From: Kluyveromyces lactis
Taxonomy: Eukaryota; Ascomycota; Saccharomycetes; Saccharomycetales; Saccharomycetaceae
NCBI RefSeq assembly: GCF_000002515.2
Contig: NC_006038.1
Location: forward strand, 372,001-436,000
Direction of reading: 5' to 3'
Length of the DNA stretch: 64,000 nt
Every line of letters begins with the position of its first letter. The stretch's first letter is position 1. This document shows positions 28,019-39,096 of the stretch, piece by piece. The notes below the pieces were generated by a model that worked only from the letters and a program-made list of their open reading frames with translations, did not search any database and was not told the DNA's origin. Made by a program: the position numbers and the translations under genes.

Positions 28019-31000
28019 ATGAATTCAGTGCCTGGAAGTGCTGTGGTTTCACAAGAAAAACCGTCTTCTAGTTTGGCTTCGGTTCCGGCCACATCTCATC
28101 ATCCAGTGGTCAAAAATGAAACTGTGAACACTCTGTCAGAAGCAGGTTCAGATGATAAGGAAGCTGATACAGAACTGGATCAGGATTCGGAGCACGCTGG
28201 TAGCTCTGGTTTGGTACCGATTCCAAAGAAATCGAGGCTCATTAAGACTGATAGACCAAGACCTTTCTTATGTCCTATTTGTACCAGGGGGTTCGCTAGA
28301 CAAGAACATCTAAGAAGACATGAAAGGTCCCATACCAACGAGAAGCCCTTCTTATGCGCTTTCTGTGGTAGGTGTTTTGCAAGAAGAGATTTGGTACTTA
28401 GACACCAGCAGAAGTTGCATGCTTCGTTGATGGATCAGGACAAAGATGCAGATATCGTTTCTGCTTCAAAGGATTTAAAAGTTCATTACTCTGCTCGTCA
28501 TATCATCAAGAAACCAGGGAACAAGGAAACAGTGCTGCCGACACCAGATTTAATACTGACATCGATACAAGGACAGTCTCAGTCCAAGCCGCAGTCTCAG
28601 TCTCAATCTCCGCGCTCTCACTCAAATTCGTTTAAGACTGAGGGAAGACCCGCATCATCGGTAGATATAGACAAACCTTCTCATCATCCATCGGTTCCGC
28701 CTCAGGATTCTAAACCATCGGAACATGGAGTCGCATCGAACCAACCAAAGAAAAGGAAAAGACACGCCTCGTTCTCCGCTTCGACAAATGTCTCATACAC
28801 GCAGAAAAAGGATGTCCCACAGATTATCAAAGACGAACTGAACGATATCCCCCATCAGGTTGGCTTCTCGACACCTCAACTTACAGCTCAGGAGCTATTC
28901 GATAAAGCACTGGAATCTGGATTGGATCTTGATATGATGCTAGCTCCAGAATTCATGCTATCCGAACCGAGTGTACCGATAAATACCAACCCAGCCTCTG
29001 CATCTCAACAACTGCAACAGCTGCGGCAGCAACAACATCAGCAACTTCAACATCAGCAGCATCAGCAGCATCAGCAACATCAACATCAACACTGCCAACA
29101 TGAAGGGAACTATGGAGTACGCCATTCGCAACTTGCGGCTCACCCCGCAAACGCTAGCTCTGCACCAGAGGACGGAAATATGAGAATAGATCTGGGACAA
29201 GTTTCCAAAGATCTGCATAGCAAGCATCAGTTTCCTGCCGGTTTAACTCCACTAATCTCTGATCTTTTGACTATGAGATCCGCTACTGCCGGTGTTGGTG
29301 GGTTTGTTGACCTCAACGTTGAGCAAAATTTGGATTATTTCAACTACAAGGGCAATTCCGATGATCAACATAATTCAGCACAATCGACCCATAATGGTGC
29401 CATGCAACGCCGTGTCCCAAGTGTTAGCACCGGTGAAAAACGCTTTAGGACATCCTCCAATATCCCTCAACACCATGGCAACGTGCCATCCTTGGTACCG
29501 ACCACAATTGGTGCACCCAAAAATGATGTGCATATATCAGACAACCATACTTCAGAGTTGATTCATGAATTCATAAACAACATGAGTCCACAAAACCCAC
29601 CCGGCGCTGTTAACAACCATGTTCAGCGCTCTGTCGGTAATACACCCCAGCTGCACCAGCAGCAAGTGGTCACCAGCTCTACTGGCATGCCTGAGGAACA
29701 ACAGCAGCTTTATAGCCCGCATGACGAACATTGGCTTTCAGAATTCATCAACACCCAAATTGATGGTAATTTTAAGGTCAACATGACAAGTTTCAATGAA
29801 ATTGGGTTCCCTGCAACCTCGTCGTCTTACATGAACTCCCTATCTAATAGTCCAATGGTTAAACATAACTCTTCGAGCACTTTGGGTTCGCAACGAAATC
29901 AGTTACCAGATCAGCAGCTGCAACAAGCATTATCAAAGTCCAGCTATTCAGCTGCATCTGCCGCTGTATCTCAAGAAATGTCTACATCTGCATCAATAAA
30001 CCAGCCTCCATCGCAAACTGGCACTCCTCAGGATATATCCTCACTCTTCAAATCTAGGCAAGTGGACTTATTCAAAAAAATAATGGACAGTAATGGTATA
30101 TCAACTCCAGGACTTTCACCAAATTCTTTGTGCAATGGCTCCAAACCGCGGAAAGGCAGCCGACTTGTCTTCTTCGATGAACCATTGCGTCAAAAAATTC
30201 TATCAGAGAATAATTTACTATCAACCCAATTTCCTACTTTATCGGAATTGAACACTTACGCGAATTTGTACCAAGATGAATTTCACAAATACTTCCCCTT
30301 CATTCATTTACACAGTATTAAGCCTTCGATGGAAATATATCCTCTACTTTTATCGATATGTGTAATCGGTGCATTATATGGATTCCATTCTTCTCATGCA
30401 ATGCTTCTCTTCAACATTTCAAGATTCCACATCAGAGAATATCTAGAAAGAACAAAGGATCATCATCATGAAACACCACTTTGGATTATTCAATCTATGG
30501 TTCTTTTGATCTTCTTGGGGATTTTTAATAATGATATGACCATCACACAAACTATGAACACCCAAATCATGTCGTTAATCGAGTTAGTGAAGTTGAAACA
30601 GTTAAATTTACCACTTGAAAATATAATGCCACTTCCAATCGAGAGTGACCACTTAATGGAGTATCAAGACTACCCAGAATTACAAGAACAAATACGGAAA
30701 CAGTATAGAACTAAAGAACAAATGGAAAAGAATTTCCAATACTTTATCAAAGCACAATCTAGAATTAGAACGTGCCATACCATTTTATTAATTTCGAACC
30801 TTTTCACTTCTTTGGTTGGTTTAGACTGCTGTTTCCATTCAATTGATTTGAAATGCGGTATTCCTTGCTACAACGAACAGTTATACTTCTGTGAAAATTC
30901 AGCTGAATGGACAGAACTGTTAGTAAATGATCATATTGAATTGGACTCGAAATTCTCTCTAATTCAATTGTCAAATGGTAATGAGACCTACAAGAACTGT

Positions 31001-32017
31001 TTGATATATTTAACCAATGGACATCAATTTTTCTATGACAATAAAAAAGTGTCATTCAAAACTCTTTTGTCTCTTCTAATATCCATTCACGAAAAGATCT
31101 TCCTTGAAAGATACAGCTTGAAAAGAGAAACCAATGTTCAACTTTTAGAAATGAAGTGGAGAATGACTTCCCGTCCTATCATTGAATCTCTTATAAAGTT
31201 CTGGGAAGCCCTATATTTGAAGAATGGTGGTATATTGCAGCCAAATGAAAATAACATTCAGCTCATTAACAACAATCCAGCTCTCCGTTTAATAATTCCT
31301 CTACATTCTTTTGCAAAAATGAGGAAGTGTATTAGTCTTACATCTGTTATGAATAAGATCTGGTTGAAAGACTGGCAGGCTATGAACCTTGATCTCGAGA
31401 ATTCGTATTTAGACTGGGAGTCCTTGAGGGAAGCGACAGATTACGGCTTGAACATTGTCAAATTTTGGATTGATACTGTCGCCATTGTGAAAAACGCGGA
31501 GAAAACCTCCATAAGAACTCCAATCTTCTCAATAACATGTGTCTTTTCTGCAATTCTCACCATTGCTGAATTTTTGAAGAGAATGGAGAGAAAGGCTTTG
31601 AGCTGGAAACATAATCAACTGCGTAGAACTTCAAGTTCAACGACTTCGTTCATGAACTATGTTGACAGAACTATTTGGCTAAAATCTGAAATGATTTTAA
31701 AGAAGGTGGAGACGCATCTTCTACCAAAAGGCTACAACATGCAATCATATGCCGAATTTTTGAGATTACAGGCAAACGGTGCTCTAGACGTTGAAGTACT
31801 AGATGATGAACTCGCGAAGCGTGCAATGGATCCAAACACAGATATAAATGAAACGATGCAAGTTGTTCAACAAGCTCGTCTTTCATCAAGATCCCTATAC
31901 CTAGGTGTCAGAATTCTGGGTGACGCCCCCATCTGGCCAATCGCTTTATTATTCGCGCACGCTCTACAAGCGAGAGCTATATACAACGTTTCACATACTT
32001 CACGTTACGAATTATGA
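28019..32017 (+). CDS. RSF2: C2H2 zinc-finger transcription factor, Rsf2/Tda9 family
   Basis: From the ATG at 28019 the product has 1332 residues; a GTG one codon upstream is not the start. Two C2H2 fingers lie at about 84-135 ([23 protein letters not shown] and [24 protein letters not shown]). A basic KKRKRH patch is near 245 and a Gln/His tract near 330-365. The carboxy-terminal half (from about 735) resembles the fungal transcription-factor regulatory domain. The pair RSF2 (YJR127C) and TDA9 (YML081W) arose from the whole-genome duplication; this is the single ancestral copy, confirmed by ATP18, EFM3 and DUS1 nearby. The known paralogues affect glycerol-based growth and respiration (RSF2) and acetic-acid-related traits (TDA9); which role applies here cannot be told. 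Confidence 0.92.
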   Translation: MNSVPGSAVVSQEKPSSSLASVPATSHHPVVKNETVNTLSEAGSDDKEADTELDQDSEHAGSSGLVPIPKKSRLIKTDRPRPFLCPICTRGFARQEHLRRHERSHTNEKPFLCAFCGRCFARRDLVLRHQQKLHASLMDQDKDADIVSASKDLKVHYSARHIIKKPGNKETVLPTPDLILTSIQGQSQSKPQSQSQSPRSHSNSFKTEGRPASSVDIDKPSHHPSVPPQDSKPSEHGVASNQPKKRKRHASFSASTNVSYTQKKDVPQIIKDELNDIPHQVGFSTPQLTAQELFDKALESGLDLDMMLAPEFMLSEPSVPINTNPASASQQLQQLRQQQHQQLQHQQHQQHQQHQHQHCQHEGNYGVRHSQLAAHPANASSAPEDGNMRIDLGQVSKDLHSKHQFPAGLTPLISDLLTMRSATAGVGGFVDLNVEQNLDYFNYKGNSDDQHNSAQSTHNGAMQRRVPSVSTGEKRFRTSSNIPQHHGNVPSLVPTTIGAPKNDVHISDNHTSELIHEFINNMSPQNPPGAVNNHVQRSVGNTPQLHQQQVVTSSTGMPEEQQQLYSPHDEHWLSEFINTQIDGNFKVNMTSFNEIGFPATSSSYMNSLSNSPMVKHNSSSTLGSQRNQLPDQQLQQALSKSSYSAASAAVSQEMSTSASINQPPSQTGTPQDISSLFKSRQVDLFKKIMDSNGISTPGLSPNSLCNGSKPRKGSRLVFFDEPLRQKILSENNLLSTQFPTLSELNTYANLYQDEFHKYFPFIHLHSIKPSMEIYPLLLSICVIGALYGFHSSHAMLLFNISRFHIREYLERTKDHHHETPLWIIQSMVLLIFLGIFNNDMTITQTMNTQIMSLIELVKLKQLNLPLENIMPLPIESDHLMEYQDYPELQEQIRKQYRTKEQMEKNFQYFIKAQSRIRTCHTILLISNLFTSLVGLDCCFHSIDLKCGIPCYNEQLYFCENSAEWTELLVNDHIELDSKFSLIQLSNGNETYKNCLIYLTNGHQFFYDNKKVSFKTLLSLLISIHEKIFLERYSLKRETNVQLLEMKWRMTSRPIIESLIKFWEALYLKNGGILQPNENNIQLINNNPALRLIIPLHSFAKMRKCISLTSVMNKIWLKDWQAMNLDLENSYLDWESLREATDYGLNIVKFWIDTVAIVKNAEKTSIRTPIFSITCVFSAILTIAEFLKRMERKALSWKHNQLRRTSSSTTSFMNYVDRTIWLKSEMILKKVETHLLPKGYNMQSYAEFLRLQANGALDVEVLDDELAKRAMDPNTDINETMQVVQQARLSSRSLYLGVRILGDAPIWPIALLFAHALQARAIYNVSHTSRYEL
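28990..29105 (+). repeat. Gln/His-encoding CAG/CAT/CAA repeat in RSF2
   Basis: An impure trinucleotide repeat of CAG, CAA and CAT codons encodes a Gln/His tract of about 37 residues. It is in frame and probably length-variable between strains. Confidence 0.8.
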
Positions 32018-32545
32018 TGAAAACGCCGCGACCGCATTATTCCCCATCCCCACTTTTCATTGCAATCGCGTTACTTCTTCAGGTCAAAATGCCATCTAAC
32101 TTCATACAACAGAAAATTGATACTAAAACTGAAAGAAATACAATACTGTACTATAGAATTTTTAATGACCCCCAAATGACCCCGCGACCGCTGCCCTTTC
32201 AGCATCAAATACAACATTTTTGACTTCTTTCTATCAAGTAATAAATAAATATTTGTACAGTACAGTGCTACTTCTAAACTAAAATTTATATTGTCGTTAT
32301 CTTATGCGACTATACCGACATCACTGTCTGTTTTCCAAAAAGAACCGATCTTTAATCTTGAAATGAAAAAAGTGAAAAATCGGCGATGAGCTAAGTCAAA
32401 TACGTCGTTGGGTGTAAAGACGATTCGAGCAGTTCAGGAGTGGTCTAGGTTCTGAAAGACATAAGGGGGTTGTTGTCATCTTTCAATAATATACAAGTTG
32501 TTGCCTTTTGTATCCAAGAATTTGAGTCGTTTATTCCGATTCAAT
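32018..32545. other. RSF2 3' flank and DUS1 promoter/leader
   Basis: These 528 bases hold a PAC motif (32383-32392) with A-rich runs around it. An open stretch in the DUS1 frame follows the TAA at 32462-32464 and contains no ATG before 32546. No separate gene is seen. Confidence 0.5.
32383..32392. promoter_or_regulatory. PAC motif (GCGATGAGCT) upstream of DUS1
   Basis: The exact motif lies 154 bases upstream of the DUS1 ATG, with GTGAAAAATC just before it resembling an RRPE half. It places a tRNA-modification gene with the ribosome-biogenesis regulon. Confidence 0.55.
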
Positions 32546-33823
32546 ATGACATCAGATAAGTTAAACGGAAGACAGTTGTTCGAGAAGATCGGTAAGCCCT
32601 CGAAAATAGTGGCACCGATGGTAGATCAGTCGGAACTGGCATGGAGAATTTTATCTCGTAAATATGGTGCTACATTAGCGTACACTCCGATGTTTCATGC
32701 CAAGCTTTTCGCTACTTCAGAAAAGTATCGTAAGGATATGTGGTGCGAATTAGATGGTGATGAAAAGATTGATAGGCCTTTGGTAGTTCAGTTCTGCGCT
32801 AATGACCCCGAATATCTTTTACAGGCAGCCAAACTAGTGCAAAATAAATGCGATGCAGTGGATTTAAATATTGGATGTCCACAAGGTATTGCAAGAAAGG
32901 GTAAATATGGAGCCTTCTTAATGGAAGATTGGGATCTGATCAGTAGGTTGATTTCCACACTACATGAGCACTTGGATGTTCCTGTTACTGCTAAGATAAG
33001 GGTGTTCCCAGAAAGAGAAAAGACATTGGAATACGCAAAAATGATATTGAAATCAGGTGCGCAGTTCTTGACTGTCCACGGAAGACTGCGAGAACAAAAG
33101 GGACAGCAGACTGGTTTAGCAGACTGGGAAATTATTAAATATTTAAGAGATAATTTACCGCAGGATACTGTCTTTTTTGCTAATGGTAACATCCTATATC
33201 CAGAAGATATCTCCAGATGTATGAACAAGATACATTGTGATGGTGTAATGAGTGCAGAAGGCAACTTGTACAACCCAGGGATCTTTAACACAGAACATAC
33301 CAATGAAAAGGATAAGATATTCCCAAGAGTCGACAAACTGCTAAGAGAGTATTTCGAAATAGTTAAATCTTGTGAGGGTTCTCATGCATCAAAGATTGCA
33401 ATGAAATCACATTTCTTCAAGATCTTGAGACCGTTCTTACCACTCAATACCGATATCAGATCAAATATTGCAACAATGAAGGCAACAACGAGTTTTAACG
33501 ATTGGGAGGAGAAAGTTGTCAAGCTAGTCGAAGAAAGGGTACAAGCTATCTTCAATGAACCTAACATTTATGAAAAAGACGTTATTACTGTGGGGGAAAC
33601 TCAACTTTGGGGCGGCGCTTACAGAACAGTGCCATACTGGAGATGTCAGCCATATTTCAGACCAGTAAATGGTGTTACTGCTGATAAAAGACTTACAGAT
33701 GCTTTGAAGGCTGCTACTGAAACTACAACTGTCGAATCGGATACAGGTTCTGAACCTGGATCATTGAAAAGGAAGTCTGAGGATGAAATACCACATGCCA
33801 GAGGAAAGGAAACCAAGGTCTAA
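32546..33823 (+). CDS. DUS1: tRNA-dihydrouridine synthase 1
   Basis: From the ATG at 32546 the product has 425 residues (yeast 423). The FMN-binding TIM-barrel start is IVAPMVDQSELAWRIL. The catalytic cysteine is Cys111 in NIGCPQGIARKGKYGAFLM. TVHGRLREQKG, FFANGNILYPEDI and MSAEGNLYNP mark the later barrel strands. Dus1 reduces U16/U17 in the tRNA D loop. The frame is open upstream to TAA at 32462 without an ATG; a TTG at 32498 would add 16 basic residues (see findings). The tail is charged and Lys-rich as in yeast. DUS1 follows TDA9 in S. cerevisiae (YML080W), as here. Confidence 0.96.
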   Translation: MTSDKLNGRQLFEKIGKPSKIVAPMVDQSELAWRILSRKYGATLAYTPMFHAKLFATSEKYRKDMWCELDGDEKIDRPLVVQFCANDPEYLLQAAKLVQNKCDAVDLNIGCPQGIARKGKYGAFLMEDWDLISRLISTLHEHLDVPVTAKIRVFPEREKTLEYAKMILKSGAQFLTVHGRLREQKGQQTGLADWEIIKYLRDNLPQDTVFFANGNILYPEDISRCMNKIHCDGVMSAEGNLYNPGIFNTEHTNEKDKIFPRVDKLLREYFEIVKSCEGSHASKIAMKSHFFKILRPFLPLNTDIRSNIATMKATTSFNDWEEKVVKLVEERVQAIFNEPNIYEKDVITVGETQLWGGAYRTVPYWRCQPYFRPVNGVTADKRLTDALKAATETTTVESDTGSEPGSLKRKSEDEIPHARGKETKV

Positions 33824-34173
33824 TTATTATTTTGATATATAGTGTTCTTACTGTTGTATAAATTTGTTGGATTGTTTTACCTTTGAAAAGCGGTGCTTCC
33901 TTTGAAGAAGTGCAATTACAAATATCAGATAGCAGCCTATAGTCACATTTCTACTTTCCAATAAACTGATGGTCCCACGCTTTCATGTTTTTGTTTGTCA
34001 CCGGTTGAACATGAAATATTCCAACAGTAGAATAAAATTAACCGTTTGCACTCTTCGAACACATTAAAAATATCAAACTAAGTAATCGAAAAACACGAAG
34101 GATCCCGGGTCACAGTCCTTTGGCAACTCTGCAGTATTTACTGCTTTGATTAGGCATTGGCGCTTACGAAGAT
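33824..34173. other. DUS1 3' flank and YML079W promoter
   Basis: These 350 bases are AT-rich and contain no recognised gene or strong motif. Confidence 0.5.
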
Positions 34174-34806
34174 ATGTCTTCTGTTGATTTGAATTTTCAG
34201 AGTGTTGACTCATCTGTTGATGAACCTGTGTCTTGCACACATTTTATTCAGTTTCCTGCAGCAAGCCCTCCGGATGTCCTTAAGAAAATTATTGAAGCGC
34301 AAGGGTTGGTTAATCACGGAGGTGGTGGTTACTTCAAAGAGACAGATAGGTCTCCTCTCCAATTCGGAATTGGACCTGAAGGATCCGTTGAAGCGATCGA
34401 TAACAATTCAAATCCCAATTCTGTAAGGAACATATCGACTATGATATCTGTGATGTATACACCAGATGCCCCTTTAGGCAAGTTTCTAAAACTTAAAAGC
34501 AGAAGCTTACATATTCTACAGCAAGGGAAAGGTCAAGTGGTTTTAATATATCCAGATGGACTAATTAAATCTTTCAAGATAGGTCATGACTACAAAAAAG
34601 GCGAGATCAGTCAATGGGTTGTCCCCAGTGGAGTATTCAAGGCGTGTTATTTACTCCCAAATGAAGAGTACCACAATGGTTTACTAATCAGTGAGGTGGT
34701 AGTTCCTGGTTTCGATTTCAACGACTGTGAGCTGCTGTCAGGTAAGGATCAACTGACCGACTTGGTTGCTGAAGAGAAGGCTGAGGCGTTGAAATTCCTA
34801 CTTTAG
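34174..34806 (+). CDS. YML079W: YML079W-like cupin protein (DUF985)
   Basis: The 210-residue cupin closely matches yeast YML079W (201 residues). Shared blocks are HGGGGYFKETDRSP near 48-61, TPDAPLGKFLKLKSRSLHILQQGKGQVVLIYPDG, and KKGEISQWVVPSGVFKACYLLPNEE with SEVVVPGFDF. The yeast protein has a jelly-roll cupin fold solved by crystallography, but its ligand and function are not settled. Here it lies between DUS1 and VPS70, agreeing with the merged ancestral order. The first in-frame ATG is used. The amino end (1-35) is poorly conserved. Confidence 0.93.
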   Translation: MSSVDLNFQSVDSSVDEPVSCTHFIQFPAASPPDVLKKIIEAQGLVNHGGGGYFKETDRSPLQFGIGPEGSVEAIDNNSNPNSVRNISTMISVMYTPDAPLGKFLKLKSRSLHILQQGKGQVVLIYPDGLIKSFKIGHDYKKGEISQWVVPSGVFKACYLLPNEEYHNGLLISEVVVPGFDFNDCELLSGKDQLTDLVAEEKAEALKFLL

Positions 34807-35087
34807 TCGTAGTAATTGGATAGCTGATTCCTCCATCGCATGGAATGCGATTGTAGCACGGATATTAAACAGTTAAATAGTTGTAATTCAGTATTTGGGT
34901 AGTGTTTCTTGTGTATATCGTCTTTGATCTTTCAACGAACGAATTGTGTTTACTATTGAATATAAAATTGAGAAACCTAATATATCGTTTTGATTGTTCA
35001 TACACAACAATTTAAGGGTAAAGCAAAGTGGTTAATTTTGTGTATTAGAGAGTCAAGATCACATTGTGTCTGCTGCTAATCGATACT

Positions 35088-37415
35088 ATGAGCATACCAT
35101 ATGATGAGGAAACTCAGCCGTTAGTCCCTAGAGGGGTGACAAGGCGAAGGGATAATTCGGTGGCTAGTTTTTTGGCACGGGGACGAAGTAATACTATAAA
35201 CAGTTTAAAAAGTGGCTTCGAAACAGTGAAGAAACATAAAAATGAGTTCTGGTTACTAATAATTGGAAGTTTGGTGTTATATCTTGGGTTCACTTTGGCA
35301 TTTTTACCGAGAACGTCACTTTCAAGGGACTTCAGACGATTACACTTCAGCAAGTTAACAAAATCTGAGGCATTCAGAATTTATGTCGAGACTCTCATGA
35401 AGGAAAACAAATGTCAGGACCATTTGAGCAACTATACTTCCCACATTCATTGGGCTGGTGATGCTCATGCGTTGGAGTATACTATCAATGAATTAAGCAT
35501 GCTTGGTTTTACACCTAAGCTTGAAGAGTATCACACTTGGTTGAATGAACCAGTGAAAACGGAAGTGACACTCTGGGATCAGAATCATCTTTTATACAAC
35601 GCAAGTATGACGGAAGATTATATTTCTGAAGGCGAAGATAATGATTCGTTCAAAAAGGTTTTTGGGTTTCATGGCTTTTCTGCAAATGGTACAGTAAGAT
35701 CGGAATATGTTTACTGCAACTATGGGACTATCGAGGACTATGAACACCTTCTTTCCCATAACGTCAAACTTGAGGGTAAAATACACGTTATTAGGTATGG
35801 GGCTATAATGAAAGGAATTGTCGTTAAAAATGCGGAAACATTTGGCGCCCTGGGTGCTATTTTGTACACTGACAGTTTTGATGATGGTTTGATTACTGAA
35901 AACAACGGCTATAAACCTTATCCGGAAGGACCTGCAAGGCACGAGAGTTCAATAGAAAGGGGATCAGTGTTACTAGTTGACAGTGTAGCTGGAGATCCGA
36001 CTACTCCGGAATATTCATCGAAACACAAAGATGTCAAAAGACTCAATTCGAGTAGTAACCTTCCGACAATCCCGTCAGTGCCTATGAGCGAGAGAGAGAT
36101 TGCCCCACTATTGAAGCTTTTGAATGGAAATGGGATTCAATGGGAAACCAAAGGAAATGTAAAGGGTTTCCAATACTTCAGTGGACCATCTGATGCAGGT
36201 GTTTCATGTCGAATTGTCAACGAACAAAAATACCTTACAAAAGAAATAACTAACGTAGTCATTGAGATTCCTGGAATTTTAAAAGAACAAGAAGTTATAA
36301 TCGGTAATCATCGAGATTCTTGGACTTCTGGAGGTGCAGGAGGACCAAATAGTGGGAGTTCGATACTTCTCGAGATTGCAAGGGGGTTTTCAGCATTACA
36401 TCAAAAAGGATGGAAACCATTACGTACTATAAAGTTAATCAGTTGGGATGGAGGAGAACAAGGCATGCTTGGGTCGACAGAATATGGTGAATATCACAGG
36501 GAATCATTATCAAAGGGCACAGTAGCCTATTTCAACCTCGATTTAGGAGTAATTGGTTCAAAATTAAATATAAAAGCGAATCCACTACTGAACGAGTTAA
36601 TTGTACGGTCATCGAAACGGACTTTATTCAAGGAAGATCCCGAAGTAACTCTTTATGATTACTGGAAAGAATCTAGCAACGCTACAATAGATATTTTGGG
36701 GGCAGGCACAGATTTTGCTGTGTTTCAAAACAATCTAGGGATACCGAGTATTGACTTCAGCTTTGATAGAGATCCGAAGAAGGATGCTGTTCACCAATTT
36801 CACTCCAGTTACGATTCTTTCGAATGGATGAAAACGTTCGTAGATCCAGACTTCTCTCTCCACAGCACAATGGCAATGTTTGTTGGTGTATCTACACTCT
36901 CCCTAACCGAAAATGAGTTGTTAGGCTTCAAGACTCATGAGTACATGATTGAAATAAGCAAATACTATAAAACATTATACTCTAATATCTCAGAAGTGTT
37001 CCCCAATGACGAAATGATCATGACACTTAAGGATAACCTAGTTGATTTATTGGAACTCCTAACGACTCATACTACCTTAGATTTTGATGCGATGGTTGAT
37101 TTTGTCCGAGAACAGACTCAGCAAGATTATCCATGGTGGGAGTGGAACAAGAAGTTAGTAATATTGACGAGACTTATTTCCACTAATTCCAAACTACGTA
37201 AATTGGACAGATATTTCATCACAGACGAGGGATTAAAAGGTCGTCCATTCATGAAGCATTCTATTTTTGCTCCAGACAAACAAACTGGATACCAAGGAGA
37301 CGTCCTTCCTGGATTGCATGAAGCATTGCTATCTGAGAATCGGCAAGAATGTATATATTGGTTGGAGACTCTTCTTACTCAGCTTGACAAGATTTCATCA
37401 TTGTTGACAATATAG
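35088..37415 (+). CDS. VPS70: Vps70-like M28/transferrin-receptor-type membrane protein
   Basis: The first ATG is at 35088 (775 residues; yeast Vps70 811). An in-frame TTG 24 bases upstream is not needed. It is a type II membrane protein with an anchor at about 54-74, a protease-associated (PA) domain at about 190-330 and an M28 peptidase-like domain from about 395, followed by a helical dimerisation domain. VPS70 was found as a gene affecting vacuolar sorting. Around the metal site, NHRDSW and the later NLD and HSSYDSFEW segments keep His and Asp ligands. The bridging-Asp position reads GGAGGPNSG and the catalytic Glu position reads WDGGEQG, so two key residues look replaced by Gly. Confidence 0.92.
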   Translation: MSIPYDEETQPLVPRGVTRRRDNSVASFLARGRSNTINSLKSGFETVKKHKNEFWLLIIGSLVLYLGFTLAFLPRTSLSRDFRRLHFSKLTKSEAFRIYVETLMKENKCQDHLSNYTSHIHWAGDAHALEYTINELSMLGFTPKLEEYHTWLNEPVKTEVTLWDQNHLLYNASMTEDYISEGEDNDSFKKVFGFHGFSANGTVRSEYVYCNYGTIEDYEHLLSHNVKLEGKIHVIRYGAIMKGIVVKNAETFGALGAILYTDSFDDGLITENNGYKPYPEGPARHESSIERGSVLLVDSVAGDPTTPEYSSKHKDVKRLNSSSNLPTIPSVPMSEREIAPLLKLLNGNGIQWETKGNVKGFQYFSGPSDAGVSCRIVNEQKYLTKEITNVVIEIPGILKEQEVIIGNHRDSWTSGGAGGPNSGSSILLEIARGFSALHQKGWKPLRTIKLISWDGGEQGMLGSTEYGEYHRESLSKGTVAYFNLDLGVIGSKLNIKANPLLNELIVRSSKRTLFKEDPEVTLYDYWKESSNATIDILGAGTDFAVFQNNLGIPSIDFSFDRDPKKDAVHQFHSSYDSFEWMKTFVDPDFSLHSTMAMFVGVSTLSLTENELLGFKTHEYMIEISKYYKTLYSNISEVFPNDEMIMTLKDNLVDLLELLTTHTTLDFDAMVDFVREQTQQDYPWWEWNKKLVILTRLISTNSKLRKLDRYFITDEGLKGRPFMKHSIFAPDKQTGYQGDVLPGLHEALLSENRQECIYWLETLLTQLDKISSLLTI

Positions 37416-37719
37416 TCTAGTACTTTCGTATCATATATACAGCGACTAACTTTTCTAATGATATAATGAATTCTCTACGAAAGGATGTATCTTGAGAATT
37501 ACAACCATACCACCAAGGTTCAGTAGGTTATTCAAATAGTTCCCCCACTTTCTTTCTCGGGATATGTTCAATGTCCGAAGGTTTTGATCTCTGACAAAAA
37601 TTTGAAATCTTTATTCTTTACAAACTCAACCAAAGAACAAGAATTAAAGGAGCAATACGGATCGGTTAGAGGTATTCCACTGCATAGATTCAGAGAATCG
37701 CCACATACCCAAGACCAAA
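37416..37719. other. VPS70 3' flank and CPR3 promoter
   Basis: This gap of 304 bases has no recognised feature beyond AT-rich sequence. Confidence 0.45.
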
Positions 37720-38298
37720 ATGTTTGCTACTACTTTGAAGTCCGCTAGAATTGCCAACTTGGCTCCAGTTCAACGTCTATTCTCTTCTTCTGCTTATCTT
37801 TTGCGTACCAAGGTATTCTTTGATACCTCGATCAACGGTAACAAGATGGACAGAATTGAATTTGAATTGTACGATGACATTGTCCCAAAGACCGCTGAAA
37901 ACTTCAGGGCTCTATGTACTGGTGAAAAGGGCTTCGGTTACAAGGGTGTTCCATTCCACAGAATCATTCCTAACTTCATGTTGCAAGGTGGTGACACTGA
38001 TTTAACTAACGGCTACGGTGGTAAATCCATCTACGGTAACAAATTCGCCGACGAAAACTTCCAAGAGAAGCACACTAAGCCAGGTTTGTTGTCTATGGCC
38101 AACGCTGGTCCAAACACCAATGGCTCCCAATTTTTCATCACCACAGTCCCATGCCCATGGTTGGATGGTAAACACGTTGTCTTCGGTGAAGTTACTGACG
38201 GCTTAAGCACTGTCAAGACCATTGAATCCTTCGGTACCGTTTCCGGTAGACCAAGAGCTAAGATTGTCATCGAAGAATGTGGTGAATTGAAGGATTAA
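37720..38298 (+). CDS. CPR3: Mitochondrial cyclophilin (peptidyl-prolyl isomerase) Cpr3
   Basis: The 192-residue product begins with a basic, Ser-rich mitochondrial presequence ([20 protein letters not shown], to about residue 30). A complete cyclophilin domain follows. Active-site blocks are [23 protein letters not shown] and [14 protein letters not shown], with the tryptophan needed for cyclosporin binding. It assists folding in the mitochondrial matrix. Codon use is strongly biased, as for an abundant protein. Yeast Cpr3 (YML078W) has 182 residues and the same neighbours (YML079W, BET5). The presequence distinguishes it from cytosolic Cpr1. Confidence 0.95.
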   Translation: MFATTLKSARIANLAPVQRLFSSSAYLLRTKVFFDTSINGNKMDRIEFELYDDIVPKTAENFRALCTGEKGFGYKGVPFHRIIPNFMLQGGDTDLTNGYGGKSIYGNKFADENFQEKHTKPGLLSMANAGPNTNGSQFFITTVPCPWLDGKHVVFGEVTDGLSTVKTIESFGTVSGRPRAKIVIEECGELKD

Positions 38299-39096
38299 GA
38301 TCTCTTCTATTCTTTTTCTTCTTTTGTTCTTCTGCCTCATGTCAATTCTATGCAAGTTCCAGATAACAAACGGACTTTATGCCTAACGCTACACGAATAC
38401 ATAGATCTTGTATATCCGTTTAATAACGAAATTATCAAATCTCTATTGATACACTATGCCATTTCAGCCATTTGAGTAATCCTCTTTTGACTAATTGAAA
38501 CAGTACCATGCTTTGAGTGGTGAATGTTGGACGAACAGCAGAAAAGTATTAATATAACAGTACTACACATTCAAGAAAAGTTAAATTGTGCAATAATTCA
38601 CTGAAATCACTACCTAGTAGTGGAGAAGAGCCTGCAATTCTGTCCAAGTACTACTTAGCTGACTACTCACTACCCCAGCTCCCTTTGACTTAATCACAAT
38701 GAAAAATCCGGGTAAAAGACTGAGCATATTAATCATTAAAGACCGAGCCCGTACCATTTGAACCTTTTCAATGTGGCCAATTGCCCTTCAATTATCTTCA
38801 TGAGCTCAAAATATAACGCCTTAACAATTCCGAAGGTCAATTGCCTATTGTAATCTAGGACTCTTCTCTTTGACTTCTGTCCTTTGTTCTGTTTCATCCT
38901 TTGAAATAGGGTAAAGTAATATCTCTGATTTCAAATTCAGTGCCAAAATCGCACCTTAGCCACGAGGTTAAACAGACAATACACATAATAATTTTATACT
39001 GTAACTCTATATCAGCCTGTTAACACGCGAGTTCACTAACTTTCTATCGGAGATTTATTTATACGGCAGCTTTATCGATAGTGCATATAAGGAGTC
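38299..39096. promoter_or_regulatory. CPR3-ENT3 intergenic region
   Basis: These 798 bases contain a Reb1 site CCGGGTAA at 38708-38715, about 390 bases upstream of ENT3. I see no ORF of interest or RNA gene. Confidence 0.45.
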
